From Tranzscheliella williamsii (Eukaryota; Basidiomycota; Ustilaginomycetes; Ustilaginales; Ustilaginaceae), in assembly GCA_023212725.1 (NCBI GenBank), contig JALBYF010000022.1:186001-250000 (forward strand): a stretch of DNA of 64,000 nt, in the 5' to 3' direction. Below are positions 39,069 through 49,298 of this stretch, piece after piece. The notes below the pieces were generated by a model that saw only the letters and a program-made list of their open reading frames with translations, did not search any database and was not told the origin of the DNA. Position 1 is the first letter of the stretch; every line of letters starts with the position of its first letter. Made by a program: the position numbers and the translations under genes.

Positions 39069-41822
39069 CTAGTTGTTACTTTTTTGTTTCTTGCGCGGCT
39101 TGGCCGGCTGCTTCGCGGCCTGCGTTTTTGCCTTAGGATCCGTCTGTGCAGGCCTGGCCTTGGACTGGCTTGGGACCGGATGCTTGGACCTGAGATCAGT
39201 CTGGGCATCAGTGTTGGAGACACCGAGGATCTGTTCGTGATGCTTGTTCGAAACCATCTCGTCAACCCAGCCACTTCCTTGCAGGCCGGATGCGGTCAAG
39301 TAACGGTGGGAGAGACCCGTCATGGTGATCGGCTTCTGCAGGAGGCTGGCGAGCTTGGCTGTCATTTCGTTTAGCTTGGCGTTGTTCTTGTAACTCTGCC
39401 TCTTGGACAGCGATGACCCATTGACGGGGGCGTCGGGATCCAGCTCTTCGTCCGATAGGTCCGGATCGGCCTCCTCGGCGAGTTTGGCGAGCCAGTTATC
39501 CTCAAACGTCTGCTTGGTGTTCTGATGCGTCTGTTTATCGATGGCAAGCGCCAGCTCGACCCGCTCCCGGAGCAGTCCAAGCGCTGCGAACGTAATGGGG
39601 AACGTTGCAATGTCGGTCTTGCGCTTCAGCGCACGGCAGAGCTGCGCCCAGTGGCTCTTCTCCTTAGGTTCAATCAGAGCAAGCGAAACACCCGACGAGC
39701 CAGCTCGTGCCGTACGTCCGCTTCTGTGTACGTACGTGTCCGCAGATCTTGGCAGTTGATAGTGAACCACATGCTCAACGCTCGAAATATCTAGACCTCG
39801 CGCCGCCACGTCGGTTGCCAACAACACGCAGTTGGGCGCTTTTCCTGTCTTGTCGAATGCGCGGAACCGGTCTAGGTTTTTGAGACGCTGTTTCTGCTGC
39901 AGCTGGCTATGAATGGGATACGACGGGATGTTGAGCTGCGCGAGAATCGGCGCCAGACGTCGGATACCGTCAATCGAGTTGACAAAGACCAACGTCCTGC
40001 CCGGATAGCGTAGCAGGAAGTAGTAAAGATAGAGATCTTTGTCCTTTCCGACACATTCAATCTTGGTCTCCAACAGACCGTCTGGCAATCCCTGGCCGGG
40101 GGTAAGATCGATGACAACAGGCTCTTCGTCTCGGAAATCCACTCGCTCCATCAGATCCTCGAGCGTTGTTGCATTCTCCTTGTTCTGCAGATGCTTCTTT
40201 TTGGTGAATTGCTTGACCTTCTTGCGTCGCTTCAGATTCACTTGGAGAGCTTTACTGAGCGTAGCTGAAAAGATGAAAGTTTGCATGCTCTCATTGGGGC
40301 GTATTCCACGCGCCTCGTCCCGTGCGTCGGCCTCGTTTTCACCTTCTTGCTGTTGGCCCTCTTTGCCTTCGACAGGGCGGACAGGGTCAGCTCGATTGAC
40401 GAGATTCAGAATGTGCTCCATCTCTGCAAAATGGCCGACTTCAACCATTCTGTCCGCCTCATCGAGCACCAGGAAGCGCGTCTGCTTGATTCTCGCTGCC
40501 AAGTGATCATCCAGCCTCGTCATCTCCCATAGTCGACCAGGCGTCGCAACAATAATGTCAACGCCCGTCTTCCGGCCGGCCAACTTGGATCGTCCCTCCA
40601 AGAGGCGCCGCTGCTTCTGCTCCGACATGCCACCGCAAACAACAGCGATCTGTGGTCTACGAAGAAGCTTCTTGTGCGAGATTTCGTTATCGTGGGCCGA
40701 AATCAGACAGCTTGAGCGGACGATATCGTTGAGGTGCGCAGATACTTGCAGGGCTAATTCTCGGGTTGGGCAGAGAATGAGGGCACCCAGAGGAGGAGGG
40801 ACCGAGTCTAGGTCTTCCGAGCCTTGCCCTTCTAGTGAGGCCACCGTATTCTCGGCATTCTCGTACAGGTAATTGAGGATAGGTAGTCCATACGCCAGCG
40901 TTTTTCCACTTCCTGTCTGAGACACACCGATCACATCCCTCCTCTTCTTAGTGTTCTCTTGCAGCTCTGAGTCATTTTCAGAGTCCTCCTCACTTTCGGC
41001 TGTGCCAAGACCTAGAGCAGGAAAAATGGACTTGGTCTGAATCCTGGTGGGCTCGTTGAAACCCTTGTGCAACAACGCTCGCTTGAGAGCCCCGTGTAAT
41101 GGTAGGCGGGACCATGCCGGAAGTAGAGTTTCGTCAAATTCCGCCTCATCTTGGTCTTCATCGTCTTGAAAGTCAATGTTTTGGGCATTGCGAAATGCCT
41201 CGGCAAGATCTTCATCGTTCATCTCGACATCATCTCCATCGACAGCTGTTGAATCCTCGGTGGCGGAAATGGCTTTTGCCTCCTCCAGGTCGGCCTCCGT
41301 GCGTACATTTAGCTCTTCCTCGTCGTTGCTCGGCGCCGGCTCCGCTTCCGGGTCGACTTGTTGCAACTTTCTCTTCTTGCTCTTCGTCGAGGATGGAGGG
41401 GTGATTACAGCAGTGTGACTGCTAGACTTCGAGTGCTGCGAGGCTCGGACCGCGCCAGGGGCAGCCTTTGTCTTGAGCTTTTTCTCGGGGGCCACGAAGC
41501 TGACCGTCCTGGAGCCATCTGGCCGCGCCTCTTGAACGACATCGACACTGTCGATTTCTTGTAGACCCATGAAGTCGTCATCATCCCAATTGAAAGAATT
41601 GAAAAAGTCGGACTCGGTCACACCTGCGCCACCAGCTTGTGCCTCCGATGGCAGGTGAACTGCTGACCAGCTGAGGCTGCTCGGATCGACTCCCTGCATT
41701 GCTTTACCCATAGCTTTATGGGCTTTTATTGACGGCACCGGCCTGGAAGGATCCATCTTAGTTTCTGTTTTTGAGGGGTGTTTAGACCCACTCGCCTGCG
41801 GCGTGCGTGCCTTCTTGGCCAT
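39069..41822 (-). CDS. MAK5: DEAD-box RNA helicase Mak5 (DDX24 type)
   Basis: 917 aa from the ATG at 41822 (MAKKARTPQASG); the frame extends upstream but leader-like. The Mak5-specific N-terminal WSAVHLP precedes an acidic linker. The helicase core has PLHGALKRALLHKGFNEPTRIQ (Q-motif region), VSQTGSGKT (motif I, near 302), CPTRELA, VATPGRLW, VLDEADRM (motif II, near 453), IFSATLS, FVNSID, ATDVAARGLD and YVHRSGRTARAG (motif VI). Inserts between motifs are typical of this subfamily. Mak5 acts in the nucleolus on early 60S precursors. The C-terminus is Lys/Gln-rich, as in nucleolar proteins. It is divergent from a small EF-hand gene across 276 bp. Confidence 0.95.
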   Translation of the reverse strand: MAKKARTPQASGSKHPSKTETKMDPSRPVPSIKAHKAMGKAMQGVDPSSLSWSAVHLPSEAQAGGAGVTESDFFNSFNWDDDDFMGLQEIDSVDVVQEARPDGSRTVSFVAPEKKLKTKAAPGAVRASQHSKSSSHTAVITPPSSTKSKKRKLQQVDPEAEPAPSNDEEELNVRTEADLEEAKAISATEDSTAVDGDDVEMNDEDLAEAFRNAQNIDFQDDEDQDEAEFDETLLPAWSRLPLHGALKRALLHKGFNEPTRIQTKSIFPALGLGTAESEEDSENDSELQENTKKRRDVIGVSQTGSGKTLAYGLPILNYLYENAENTVASLEGQGSEDLDSVPPPLGALILCPTRELALQVSAHLNDIVRSSCLISAHDNEISHKKLLRRPQIAVVCGGMSEQKQRRLLEGRSKLAGRKTGVDIIVATPGRLWEMTRLDDHLAARIKQTRFLVLDEADRMVEVGHFAEMEHILNLVNRADPVRPVEGKEGQQQEGENEADARDEARGIRPNESMQTFIFSATLSKALQVNLKRRKKVKQFTKKKHLQNKENATTLEDLMERVDFRDEEPVVIDLTPGQGLPDGLLETKIECVGKDKDLYLYYFLLRYPGRTLVFVNSIDGIRRLAPILAQLNIPSYPIHSQLQQKQRLKNLDRFRAFDKTGKAPNCVLLATDVAARGLDISSVEHVVHYQLPRSADTYVHRSGRTARAGSSGVSLALIEPKEKSHWAQLCRALKRKTDIATFPITFAALGLLRERVELALAIDKQTHQNTKQTFEDNWLAKLAEEADPDLSDEELDPDAPVNGSSLSKRQSYKNNAKLNEMTAKLASLLQKPITMTGLSHRYLTASGLQGSGWVDEMVSNKHHEQILGVSNTDAQTDLRSKHPVPSQSKARPAQTDPKAKTQAAKQPAKPRKKQKSNN

Positions 41823-42098
41823 GGTGGGGAAATGATCGAGCTCTCGTAGCACAAAACGCTCTGGAATGCTCAACGGCCAGATGTGGAAGGAGGGGCGGCC
41901 AGCAAAATGGTGCAGAGCCTTATAGTTGCATGAGCAATTGCAAACACGTCGAGATTGCGAACATGGAAATTTTTCGAAGTTCCCTCTCGGGACTCGGAGG
42001 TGGAGTAGAAATGCACATCGAGAGCTTCACAATTTGTAGAAGTCAGTGCTCCCTGGTGCAGCCTCTTACCGCTTCCAGACCGCTCGCTCACGTTCAAG
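41823..42098. promoter_or_regulatory. divergent promoter MAK5 / EF-hand gene
   Basis: 276 bp between start codons. No outstanding motif was identified. Confidence 0.45.
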
Positions 42099-42673
42099 AT
42101 GGCCAACGCAGCTGTAGCATCACAAGAGGCACCAAAGCAGTCTAGAGTTCCGCTGCTGGACGACCAGGACGACTTCACTCCCAAAGTGAGTTTGCGTGCC
42201 GGTTTACTGGATGGTGGCTGTGTTCAGGGATGGATACCACTGACACGGATGGCGTTGCTGCCTGTTGTGAACAGTTTGAGCTGGCTCTGGTCCGCATTTT
42301 TGCGAGGTTCTCAAGCTCGTACAAAGAAAGACACCCCTCGTCATCAAGCTTAGCTGCCGAAGAGGATGCGAGCATACCACGACCAGACAAGGAGGACACC
42401 TTGAGCGAAGGGGACCTAGATAATTTTGCGATCGCAACCAACGGTGCACCACTATCAAAAGATTCGAAGGAAGAGATCCGGGACTTTCTGGACACCGACG
42501 CCGACGGCAACATGACGTTCCGCGGGTTCTGTGAGATGTTCCACCTGCAAAGCGATAACGACCCGGATGAGACCTGGAAGGACCTTGTCAAACTAGGGTT
42601 CAACCATCAGCTAGAGTGGATAGGTGCCGCCTCTAATCGTCCAACAGCTGGCGTTGAGCAAGATACTGGCTGA
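42099..42673 (+). CDS. small EF-hand-like protein, two exons
   Basis: Exons 42099-42185 and 42275-42673 are joined in phase 0 across an 89-nt GTGAGT...AACAG intron, giving 161 aa. The closer CAG at 42227 leads to a premature stop, so the acceptor at 42274 is preferred; it yields DDFTPKFELALVRIFARFSS. One EF-hand is recognisable: IRDFLDTDADGNMTFRGFCEMF, with the loop at residues 102-113. Loop positions 1, 3 and 5 are Asp, but position 12 is Gly instead of Glu/Asp, so calcium binding may be weak or lost. ETWKDLVKLGFNHQLEWIGA follows. The last 10 residues look less natural and a further 3' splice is possible. Precise family not recognised; a calmodulin-like regulatory role is only inferred. Confidence 0.7.
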
Positions 42674-44192
42674 TGCGTACGTACGTCTGCTATGTTGTAG
42701 CACCGAGCGTCTACCCGTCCTAATCGAAATTATTACAGAGAATCACACATTGAGACAAAACGCTGCAAGAATTCGACGAGGAAAGCGGGCATTAAAATTC
42801 GTGCAAAAAAGGGGTCCAGACGTGGGAAGAAGGAGTCGCCTCTGCTTAATACGGCGTAGCGACAGGGCCTTGGTGACTTGGAGCTCAGCCTGCTTTTCGA
42901 AGGGGCGAGCAATGGGATTGAGATAGGCCTCTGCTTCGGTCCGCGAGGGCCGTCCTCCAGAGTGTGGACAGCGGATATGTATGTGCCGCACACTAGAGGA
43001 GGTATTCGTGCAGCGGGATCTGATGGTGAGGTTCCTGCGCCTCTGGACTGGGCCAGGGCTGTGGTGGTTGCTGCATCTCGACAATATCTAGCCTGCGCTC
43101 GGAGCCAAAAGAGCACATCATTCTGTGAATCGAAGTGAGATGTTACCACCCCAGCCAATCACATCGTAAAAAGTCCTCAGCGCCGCAAGCCAGACGCCAA
43201 GCCAGGACAGGCAGTATTACCGGCTTCCTAATAGATACAACTTCATCGATACAAACTTGATAGTTGTGTGTGTCTGGCTTGGCGTCGCAGAAAAGGACGT
43301 CTTACGATGTGAAAGTGGATGCCGAAGCAGGTCGCAGATCTGCAAATACCCAAGCGAGCCATCCGTTCGATTCATGTATACACATGCGGAAATCCGCACC
43401 AACCAATATAATATAATGCGAATCATAATTACACTTGATTCTACATCGGAGCTGAGCTCGCACGCTTTATCGTAGACTTTCAAACACGGTCATCCGTACG
43501 AAACTCCACCCCCGCCCCCTTTCCACGAAAGAAGTTGCCCGTACTAGTGGTACGTATTTTTGCAACCGATGAATTGAGAATTACGAGAATACAAGAACAA
43601 GACTTCGTTACTATTCTGAGGGGGCAAGTACTCGAAATGGGTTAACGCTTCCGGTGGAAATCCAGACAGCGGCTCGTCACAGCCTTGTGCGCTTTGCACT
43701 TCAACGAGTGTATGTTGGATATAGCCAGCAGTCCCATTCGATACTTACTGCCTCTGCCGATACCATCCACTTTCTCAAGTATCCATCACCATACACCTCA
43801 GCCATCCGTCGACCTCGTCCATTCTCCGCCATACATTGCTTGCCTCTTCACAGAATACGTTGTTCAGCTCTCCTGTCCCGACACCCATCAAATTCGAAAT
43901 CTCTCGGTTCCTATAGTACTATATTGCCGCATTGCTTGCTGCCATCGCGCATCCGGTCGACCTGCCATTCGATCCAATCTGGAGTCTTCGCCAGTGTCAT
44001 CGCGCTAGACTGCCTTGCCTCTGATTCGTGGCAGGTAACTCTTTCATAGCCTCTCTTTAGTAATCACCCCGCCGCCTGGTGCCGTTTCGGGTCTTTGCCT
44101 ACGAAATCATCATCAGCCCGACGCATACGTACAACAACGCTAAAGTCCATCCTGTACTCAGAGGTTGCCAGCACCTCTTTACACTCGTGGCC
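42674..44192. other. 1.5 kb region without a confident gene
   Basis: Between 42733 and 43158 several overlapping frames on both strands look partly protein-like (plus 42878-43138, 86 codons; minus 42733-43158, 141 codons), so a small unrecognised spliced gene may hide here. I could not join exons convincingly. The right part is the leader of the gene at 44193. Confidence 0.35.
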
Positions 44193-45296
44193 ATGTCGGC
44201 CGTTTATTCCATCTATACTTCTCCGAATCATGCGCCTATTCCGAATCATCTACCCACATTGATCGTAACGCCGTACGGTCAGCCTCACCACACGCTCTAC
44301 TCCTATATCCACACCAACTTCAATAAGGAGACCTACCTGTTGACACCATCACCTCAAGGTGACCTGTGTGTCGCTAAGATGGTCCCACCCCCTGGTTCCC
44401 GCGGACCTGGTGGACCTGGCTCATCGGACGGCGGACATTCCAATCACGGCGACAAAACCGTGCGGTGCGAAGCTTCCCGCAATCTCAAATGGTCCATCAC
44501 CAATACTGGTATCCATGCACCCGTATACAAGCTAACCTTACCCAATCCAGACGCCCCTGGCCACGAGCAGCCGCTCTTTCAGATATCCAAACCGAATCCT
44601 AATGCGACATGGTGGACCATGTTTTACTTCACCTACGCTGGACATCTCATACCTCCGAAACGTATCGAGTTTGGCAAGATCCAGAAGAACGCTGCTGCCG
44701 GAAGTGGAGGCGGAGGCGGTACCCGAGTCACCATTGCTGGCAAAACGCCCGAGGACAAAGCGGTCTGGCAAACGTTAGGCGAAGGGAACGAAGACATGGT
44801 GGAGTGGATCGTGCTGTGCGCAGCCCTTAATGTACTGGATGATGAGATCATCAAAGCCGCCCAAAGCAGCGAACCCAAAGCCTCGCCTGCCTCCGGTCCC
44901 AAGGCAGTCCCTTCCAGTCGACCGGCCGTAGCCTCCCGACCAGCTAACGGAGCATCCAAGCCAGGCATGCCCGTCCCTCAACCAAACGGAGGAAACAACC
45001 CTGCATACAGAGCGCCTAATCCGCCTGCCGCTATGCGACCCGCTCAAAACCATGGTCCCGGAACACAGCCTAATCCGCAGATGTACCAGCAGCGAGGACC
45101 TCCGCCCCCTCAAGGCTACCGCGGTCCCCCGCCCCAAGGCCCTCCTCAGGGCTACCCTCAAGGAGCTCCTCAGGGCCACCCTCAGGGAGCTCCGCAGGGC
45201 CACCCCCAAGGCCATCCTCAAGGTCACCCTCAACCTCAGGGCTACGGCCCCGCTCCTGGACGCGGGCCAGTGCCGGCTAGCGGTCGACGCTTCTGA
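44193..45296 (+). CDS. conserved-looking protein with Pro-Gln-Gly repeat tail
   Basis: 367 aa from the ATG in ggccATGTCGG, the first ATG of this frame. The N-terminal 210 residues look folded: SIYTSPNHAPIPNHLPTLIV, HTLYSYIHTNFNKETYLL, NLKWSITNTGIHAPVYKLTL, WWTMFYFTYAGHLIPPKRIEFGKI and DMVEWIVLCAALNVLDDEIIKA, interrupted by Gly-rich loops. I do not recognise the family. Residues about 300-357 are a tandem array of PQG-type units (GYPQGAPQGHPQGAPQGHPQ...), encoded by DNA repeats at about 45110-45240. Such low-complexity tails favour phase separation or weak self-association; that is inference. No signal peptide or membrane span is seen. Confidence 0.8.
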   Translation: MSAVYSIYTSPNHAPIPNHLPTLIVTPYGQPHHTLYSYIHTNFNKETYLLTPSPQGDLCVAKMVPPPGSRGPGGPGSSDGGHSNHGDKTVRCEASRNLKWSITNTGIHAPVYKLTLPNPDAPGHEQPLFQISKPNPNATWWTMFYFTYAGHLIPPKRIEFGKIQKNAAAGSGGGGGTRVTIAGKTPEDKAVWQTLGEGNEDMVEWIVLCAALNVLDDEIIKAAQSSEPKASPASGPKAVPSSRPAVASRPANGASKPGMPVPQPNGGNNPAYRAPNPPAAMRPAQNHGPGTQPNPQMYQQRGPPPPQGYRGPPPQGPPQGYPQGAPQGHPQGAPQGHPQGHPQGHPQPQGYGPAPGRGPVPASGRRF

Positions 45297-45719
45297 GCCG
45301 CGTTTTGGCGCAATTGCGTGGACCAATGCGCTCAGGACCACCAAGTCAAATCGGCGCGTCACCACCAGTCGCTCCAAATGCTGCACTGTTTGCGCATTCC
45401 GTTGATGACTATGTAAAAACCGATCATTTACCTCACTTTCGACAGCGCCTAGTGACGCCTCGTCCAGCTTTACGTGTACGCCGGACAGCGGCGCGAGATA
45501 GCATCATCACGTTCTTTACATCCGGTCTACCTGTGCTTTTAGCCCTTTGCAGGACCTGTCCTCTGTTACCTGCTTCCTTGATCTGTACTATGTTTACCCC
45601 ACGCCTCGACTCTGTCTACCGTTCCCACCTTTCCCCTCCGCCCATCAGGACAATGACTGCTTGCAATCCCAATACATCAACAAACCGTAATGGAAGGCAA
45701 ACATAGTGTCGCTGTGATA
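45297..45719. other. convergent intergenic region
   Basis: 423 bp between the 3' ends of the PQG-repeat gene and the mitochondrial carrier gene. Only 3' UTR-like sequence is seen. Confidence 0.4.
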
Positions 45720-46991
45720 TCACAAAGGTTTAATGCCGAACAATCTCCGGAACTCCTCGAACAGCTGCGGATCGTTGACGGGTTAGTGTCGCGAAGGCCT
45801 GTATGCACGTTTGGGTGGGCACGACTTACGATGAGGGAAATGACTGTATGAGAGCCTAGTCTGGCCCAGCACATGCCAAAGCTGGGATCGGGGATCGAGA
45901 GGCAGAGGAGGGTATGGTAAGCAAATAGAAGTAAGAGCGTGCGAGGTGCGAGGGGGGGAGAAGAGGGAGGGGCGTGCGGGCTGGAGGGAGCACTTACCCT
46001 TTGTAGAGAGCGAGGGGTCCTTCGTGAGCGACAAGTTTGGCGAGGCAGTCGAAGGCGTTGGCGAATTCTCTGGCTTTGTCCTGCATGAGTCTGACCTTTA
46101 CGGTGTCGAAGGGGGCGCTGGTGACGGAGCAGACCAAGCCGGCGACCATGGAGGCGGAGAGGTGGAGCGCGAAGCCCTCCTGGAGGAGGTGGTTGCGCTT
46201 GAGGACGGACTTGACCTGGTCGTACGAGGCGATCTGCGAGCTGGTGAGCACGGCGGCGCGCACAATGGTGGGGCCCACTCCGCGGTAGAGGCTGCGCATC
46301 CCGCCTGCGAAGCCGCCGCCACGCTGCCGCGCGTCCGGACCGCTCGGCTGCCCCGGCCGCGACCCCTCGCGGTAGACGTGGGCAAAGGCTACGAACGTAT
46401 TGCGGTACGGTGGCTGCCCAGATGGACGCGGCGCCTGCATGCGTACTGGCGCAGCAAGAATGCAACGCATCAGCATCCCCGCGGCGACAGCGACGGAGCT
46501 TGGCACTTACCCTTTACTAAATCCGTGGGACAAGCAAACGCACTGCCGATGGCCCCGCTTGATACACCGCTAAGCGCCTTGAGCGCAAACGAGGCGTCCG
46601 ACACCCCGAGCTGCGCGCTGTAAAAGTCCTTGAACGTCTCGTACATGCCGAAGCGGACCGTGCTGTACGTAAGCTCCCGACAGCACGACGCGGTCACCCC
46701 GTTCCACATGCTCCGAATCCCCTCCTGCTTCACCATCTGCCTGGTGACATTGACAAAGTTGGCGCGCGCTTTGTCGAGCATCAGCTGCTGACGCACCTTG
46801 ATGATGTCGGCCGGATTGGTAAACGCCGCCGAAATCGCATTGCCCAGACCAGCCGAGGCGAACGTCGCTCCGATCGTATACGACTGAGAAGGCGGCGACG
46901 CTAGCGACACAGAGGCAGAGTGTTGAGGATGTTCCGCCGCGCTCACCGCCTGTTCGGGCGACAAGACCGACGCGGGCGTATGCGTCGACAT
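45720..46991 (-). CDS. mitochondrial carrier protein (dicarboxylate-carrier-like), four exons
   Basis: Exons 46991-46511, 46445-45998, 45881-45830 and 45764-45720 total 1026 coding nt, 341 aa. Three introns have donors GTAAGT. The last intron has a canonical cactaac branch site and a cgcag acceptor. The three signature motifs of SLC25 carriers are present and are completed by the splices: NPADIIKVRQQ, CPTDLVKVRMQ (across the first splice) and APFDTVKVRLM. GxxSMWNG and SLYRG follow the family pattern, and LYKGFGMCWARLGSHTV is completed by the second splice. Six membrane helices are expected in the inner mitochondrial membrane. The closest known type appears to be the dicarboxylate carrier, but the substrate assignment is tentative. 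Start chosen at MSTHTPASV, the first ATG. Confidence 0.92.
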
Positions 46992-47788
46992 GCTACCACC
47001 TCGTCGAGCGTCAGCCAAGGCGAAAAGTACGGACCGAAGTCGACGAAAGCAGAGCGCACAACGACGAGTAAGATGGCATGAAGCAACCCGTTTCGCCGTT
47101 CCGCTGCGGACGGCCGCACGAAATAACCGAACTGAATTGGAGCCGTCACAAACGGCCCATCCTCGGTCTTAAAACCGGACCCAGTAAGCCGCAGCGCGGC
47201 GGTTCAAACACCGACCCCGACACCCCGACTGAAGGTCAACGCGCGACGAGTGTACCCATGAATGTGCCCAAGACCATACAAGCATAGAGCGACAAGGTGT
47301 GAGCACTGCGACTGCCAATCACGGTTCTCCAGTGACAGAGCCGCCGAGAGCAGTGAGGGTACTTGTCTGGTTTCCTTTGCAGCTACGTGTATGTACGATT
47401 GCGATACTCAAAAGCGGGGTACGGTCGATTGATGATTGAGGCAGCGAGGAATCGTGCTGAATCGCGCACGTGAGAACATGCATAAATTCCCGATGACCCG
47501 ATTATCTTGATGGATTTGGGTACGGGACGTGTCTTGTGACCTCGGCCGAGATCCAACAAGCTTGAAAGTCACGTGCTTTGCCTTTATGTGCTCTCCGTCA
47601 CCAGTTGGTCCGTTAATCGTGATTGGAACGCGGAGCGGGGTTGCCTGCCCGTTGTGATTGCTGTCAGTGTGCCCGCGACCGGCGAGTGAATCCGCGAAGG
47701 TTGGCTAGAGGTTCGAGATCACGATCAGCCAGCTTCCTCCTTCTCCACCTATCGTCAAGTATCACCCTCGGTATCTCACATATACAAA
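46992..47788. promoter_or_regulatory. divergent promoter region mitochondrial carrier / RPP1
   Basis: 797 bp between start codons. Two CACGTG E-boxes occur at 47467-47472 and 47570-47575, the latter about 215 bp upstream of the RPP1 start. No coding frame is supported. Confidence 0.5.
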
Positions 47789-48821
47789 ATGGCTTCCTCG
47801 TAAGTGTCAGCAACAGCCATCATCAACGCATCGCCATCAGCACTCTCGACCATACGAGCGCAACGACACGCAGCGACAGTTTCTGACCAGCTTGCCTTTC
47901 CAATCGCTCGTTTCCACCTTTTCAAAATGTTCAACAGCGATCTTGCCGCTACTTACGCCTCCCTCATCCTCGCTGACGAGGGTCTCGAGATCACCGTACG
48001 TATTTAAAGACCTATGGAGTGGCACAGGCTGGCAATGGGTTTGGCGTGGTGGAGTTCAGAGCGTAATCAAAGCATCTGGCGCGTTGGAGACAGACTCGCG
48101 TCCGCAAGTCTGGAAGCCAGGCGCAACACTACTCTACTCGGATTGCGAACAGCTCGGCCATGGCTACCCAACAATATAGCCTGAGGAGCTGGCGACGCTG
48201 TTTTGCGCATCTCAGTGAAGGCGTGATTAGGAAAGCGGACAGTCAGGGAGTTGATTAGATAGGACATATTGCTCGGTTGCTCGCAACAGTTGTCGCGAGA
48301 TACGAGGCTAGATGCTGCCACACGCCGCCAAATAACCGCAGTAGTCGCAATCTTGTGGGAGGCCAAGCCAGCGTTCGGCCCGAATCGACCAGCCTGTCAG
48401 CCATCTGCATTCCTCATGGCGGATCTTGTGGACTAACGAATGTTGTTGTCCCTTCTGCTATATCAATCAAACAGTCCGAGAAGATCGTCCAGCTCACCAC
48501 TGCTGCTGGTGCCCCTGTCGAGCCCATCTGGGCTACCTTGATGGCCAAGGCGCTCGAGGGCAAGGACGTCAAGGAGCTCCTCACCAACGTCGGCGGTGGA
48601 GGTGCTGCTGTCGCTGTTGCTGCTGCCCCCGCCGGTGGCGCCGCCGCTGGTGGTGCCGCTGAGGAGAAGAAGGAGGACAAGGTGGAGGAGAAGGAGGAGT
48701 CCGTAAGTATCGACCTTGCACTGTGGAGGCGTCTCTCGGTCAGGGCACTTATACTGACCACTTGTGGTGCAAATTTTGACTCTTCTAGGATGACGACATG
48801 GGCTTCGGTCTCTTCGACTAA
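47789..48821 (+). CDS. RPP1: 60S acidic ribosomal protein P1, four exons
   Basis: Exons 47789-47799, 47938-47995, 48475-48702 and 48789-48821 give 109 aa. The joined product begins [20 protein letters not shown], continues with [39 protein letters not shown], an Ala/Gly hinge and a Glu/Lys-rich stretch, and ends in the conserved [10 protein letters not shown], supplied by the last 33-nt exon. P1 dimerises with P2 in the ribosomal stalk, recruiting translation factors. Introns are 138, 479 and 86 nt; the 479-nt intron is the longest seen in the window and has a ggactaac branch-like site about 40 nt from its acceptor. An in-frame ATG at 47927 inside intron 1 could give an alternative N-terminus, [10 protein letters not shown]. 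Confidence 0.95.
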
Positions 48822-49298
48822 ACGCTTCCAGGCGTTCCTCTTCCCGCTTATACACCCTTCCTCTCCTGCATTCAAGCATTCCTGCTCACGGTCCCGCGTA
48901 CGCTCATGGCTCTGGAAATGAGCTAGCCCGTCCACACCGATTTATGTACTATCATAAGACCTGATTCGAGCCTGTCTTCTCTGGCGGCTCATAATCGCAA
49001 AACTACACTTCTTCTCTCCAGGTAGAGGAATCTGCTCTGAACCCACTCGCAGGTCTCTATCTGGGTCGGGTGCTCTCGGCCTGTGACAGCTGTCTACGTC
49101 TTGCCGGGCATTTCGGCTTGGCGTGCAAATTACAAAGGGATGAGGTAGCAATTGGAGGGACAGAAAGTAGTGGTACATTGAGGTTGATTGCAGATGCGTG
49201 CAGGAACGAGAATCAAGGGTCTTTGTCGTTGACGTGATGAGATGTGTCGCGGTTGTTGAGTGCAGGGAAGAGGGCCGGAGATGGTGGGTTTGGCGGTG
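48822..49298. other. convergent intergenic region RPP1 / F-box gene
   Basis: 477 bp between two 3' ends. Nothing beyond UTR-like sequence is seen. Confidence 0.4.

Noticed and set aside
42186..42227. Short 42-nt intron in the EF-hand gene ending at 42227
   Set aside because: It joins to a frame with an early stop and loses the EF-hand; the acceptor at 42274 fits instead.
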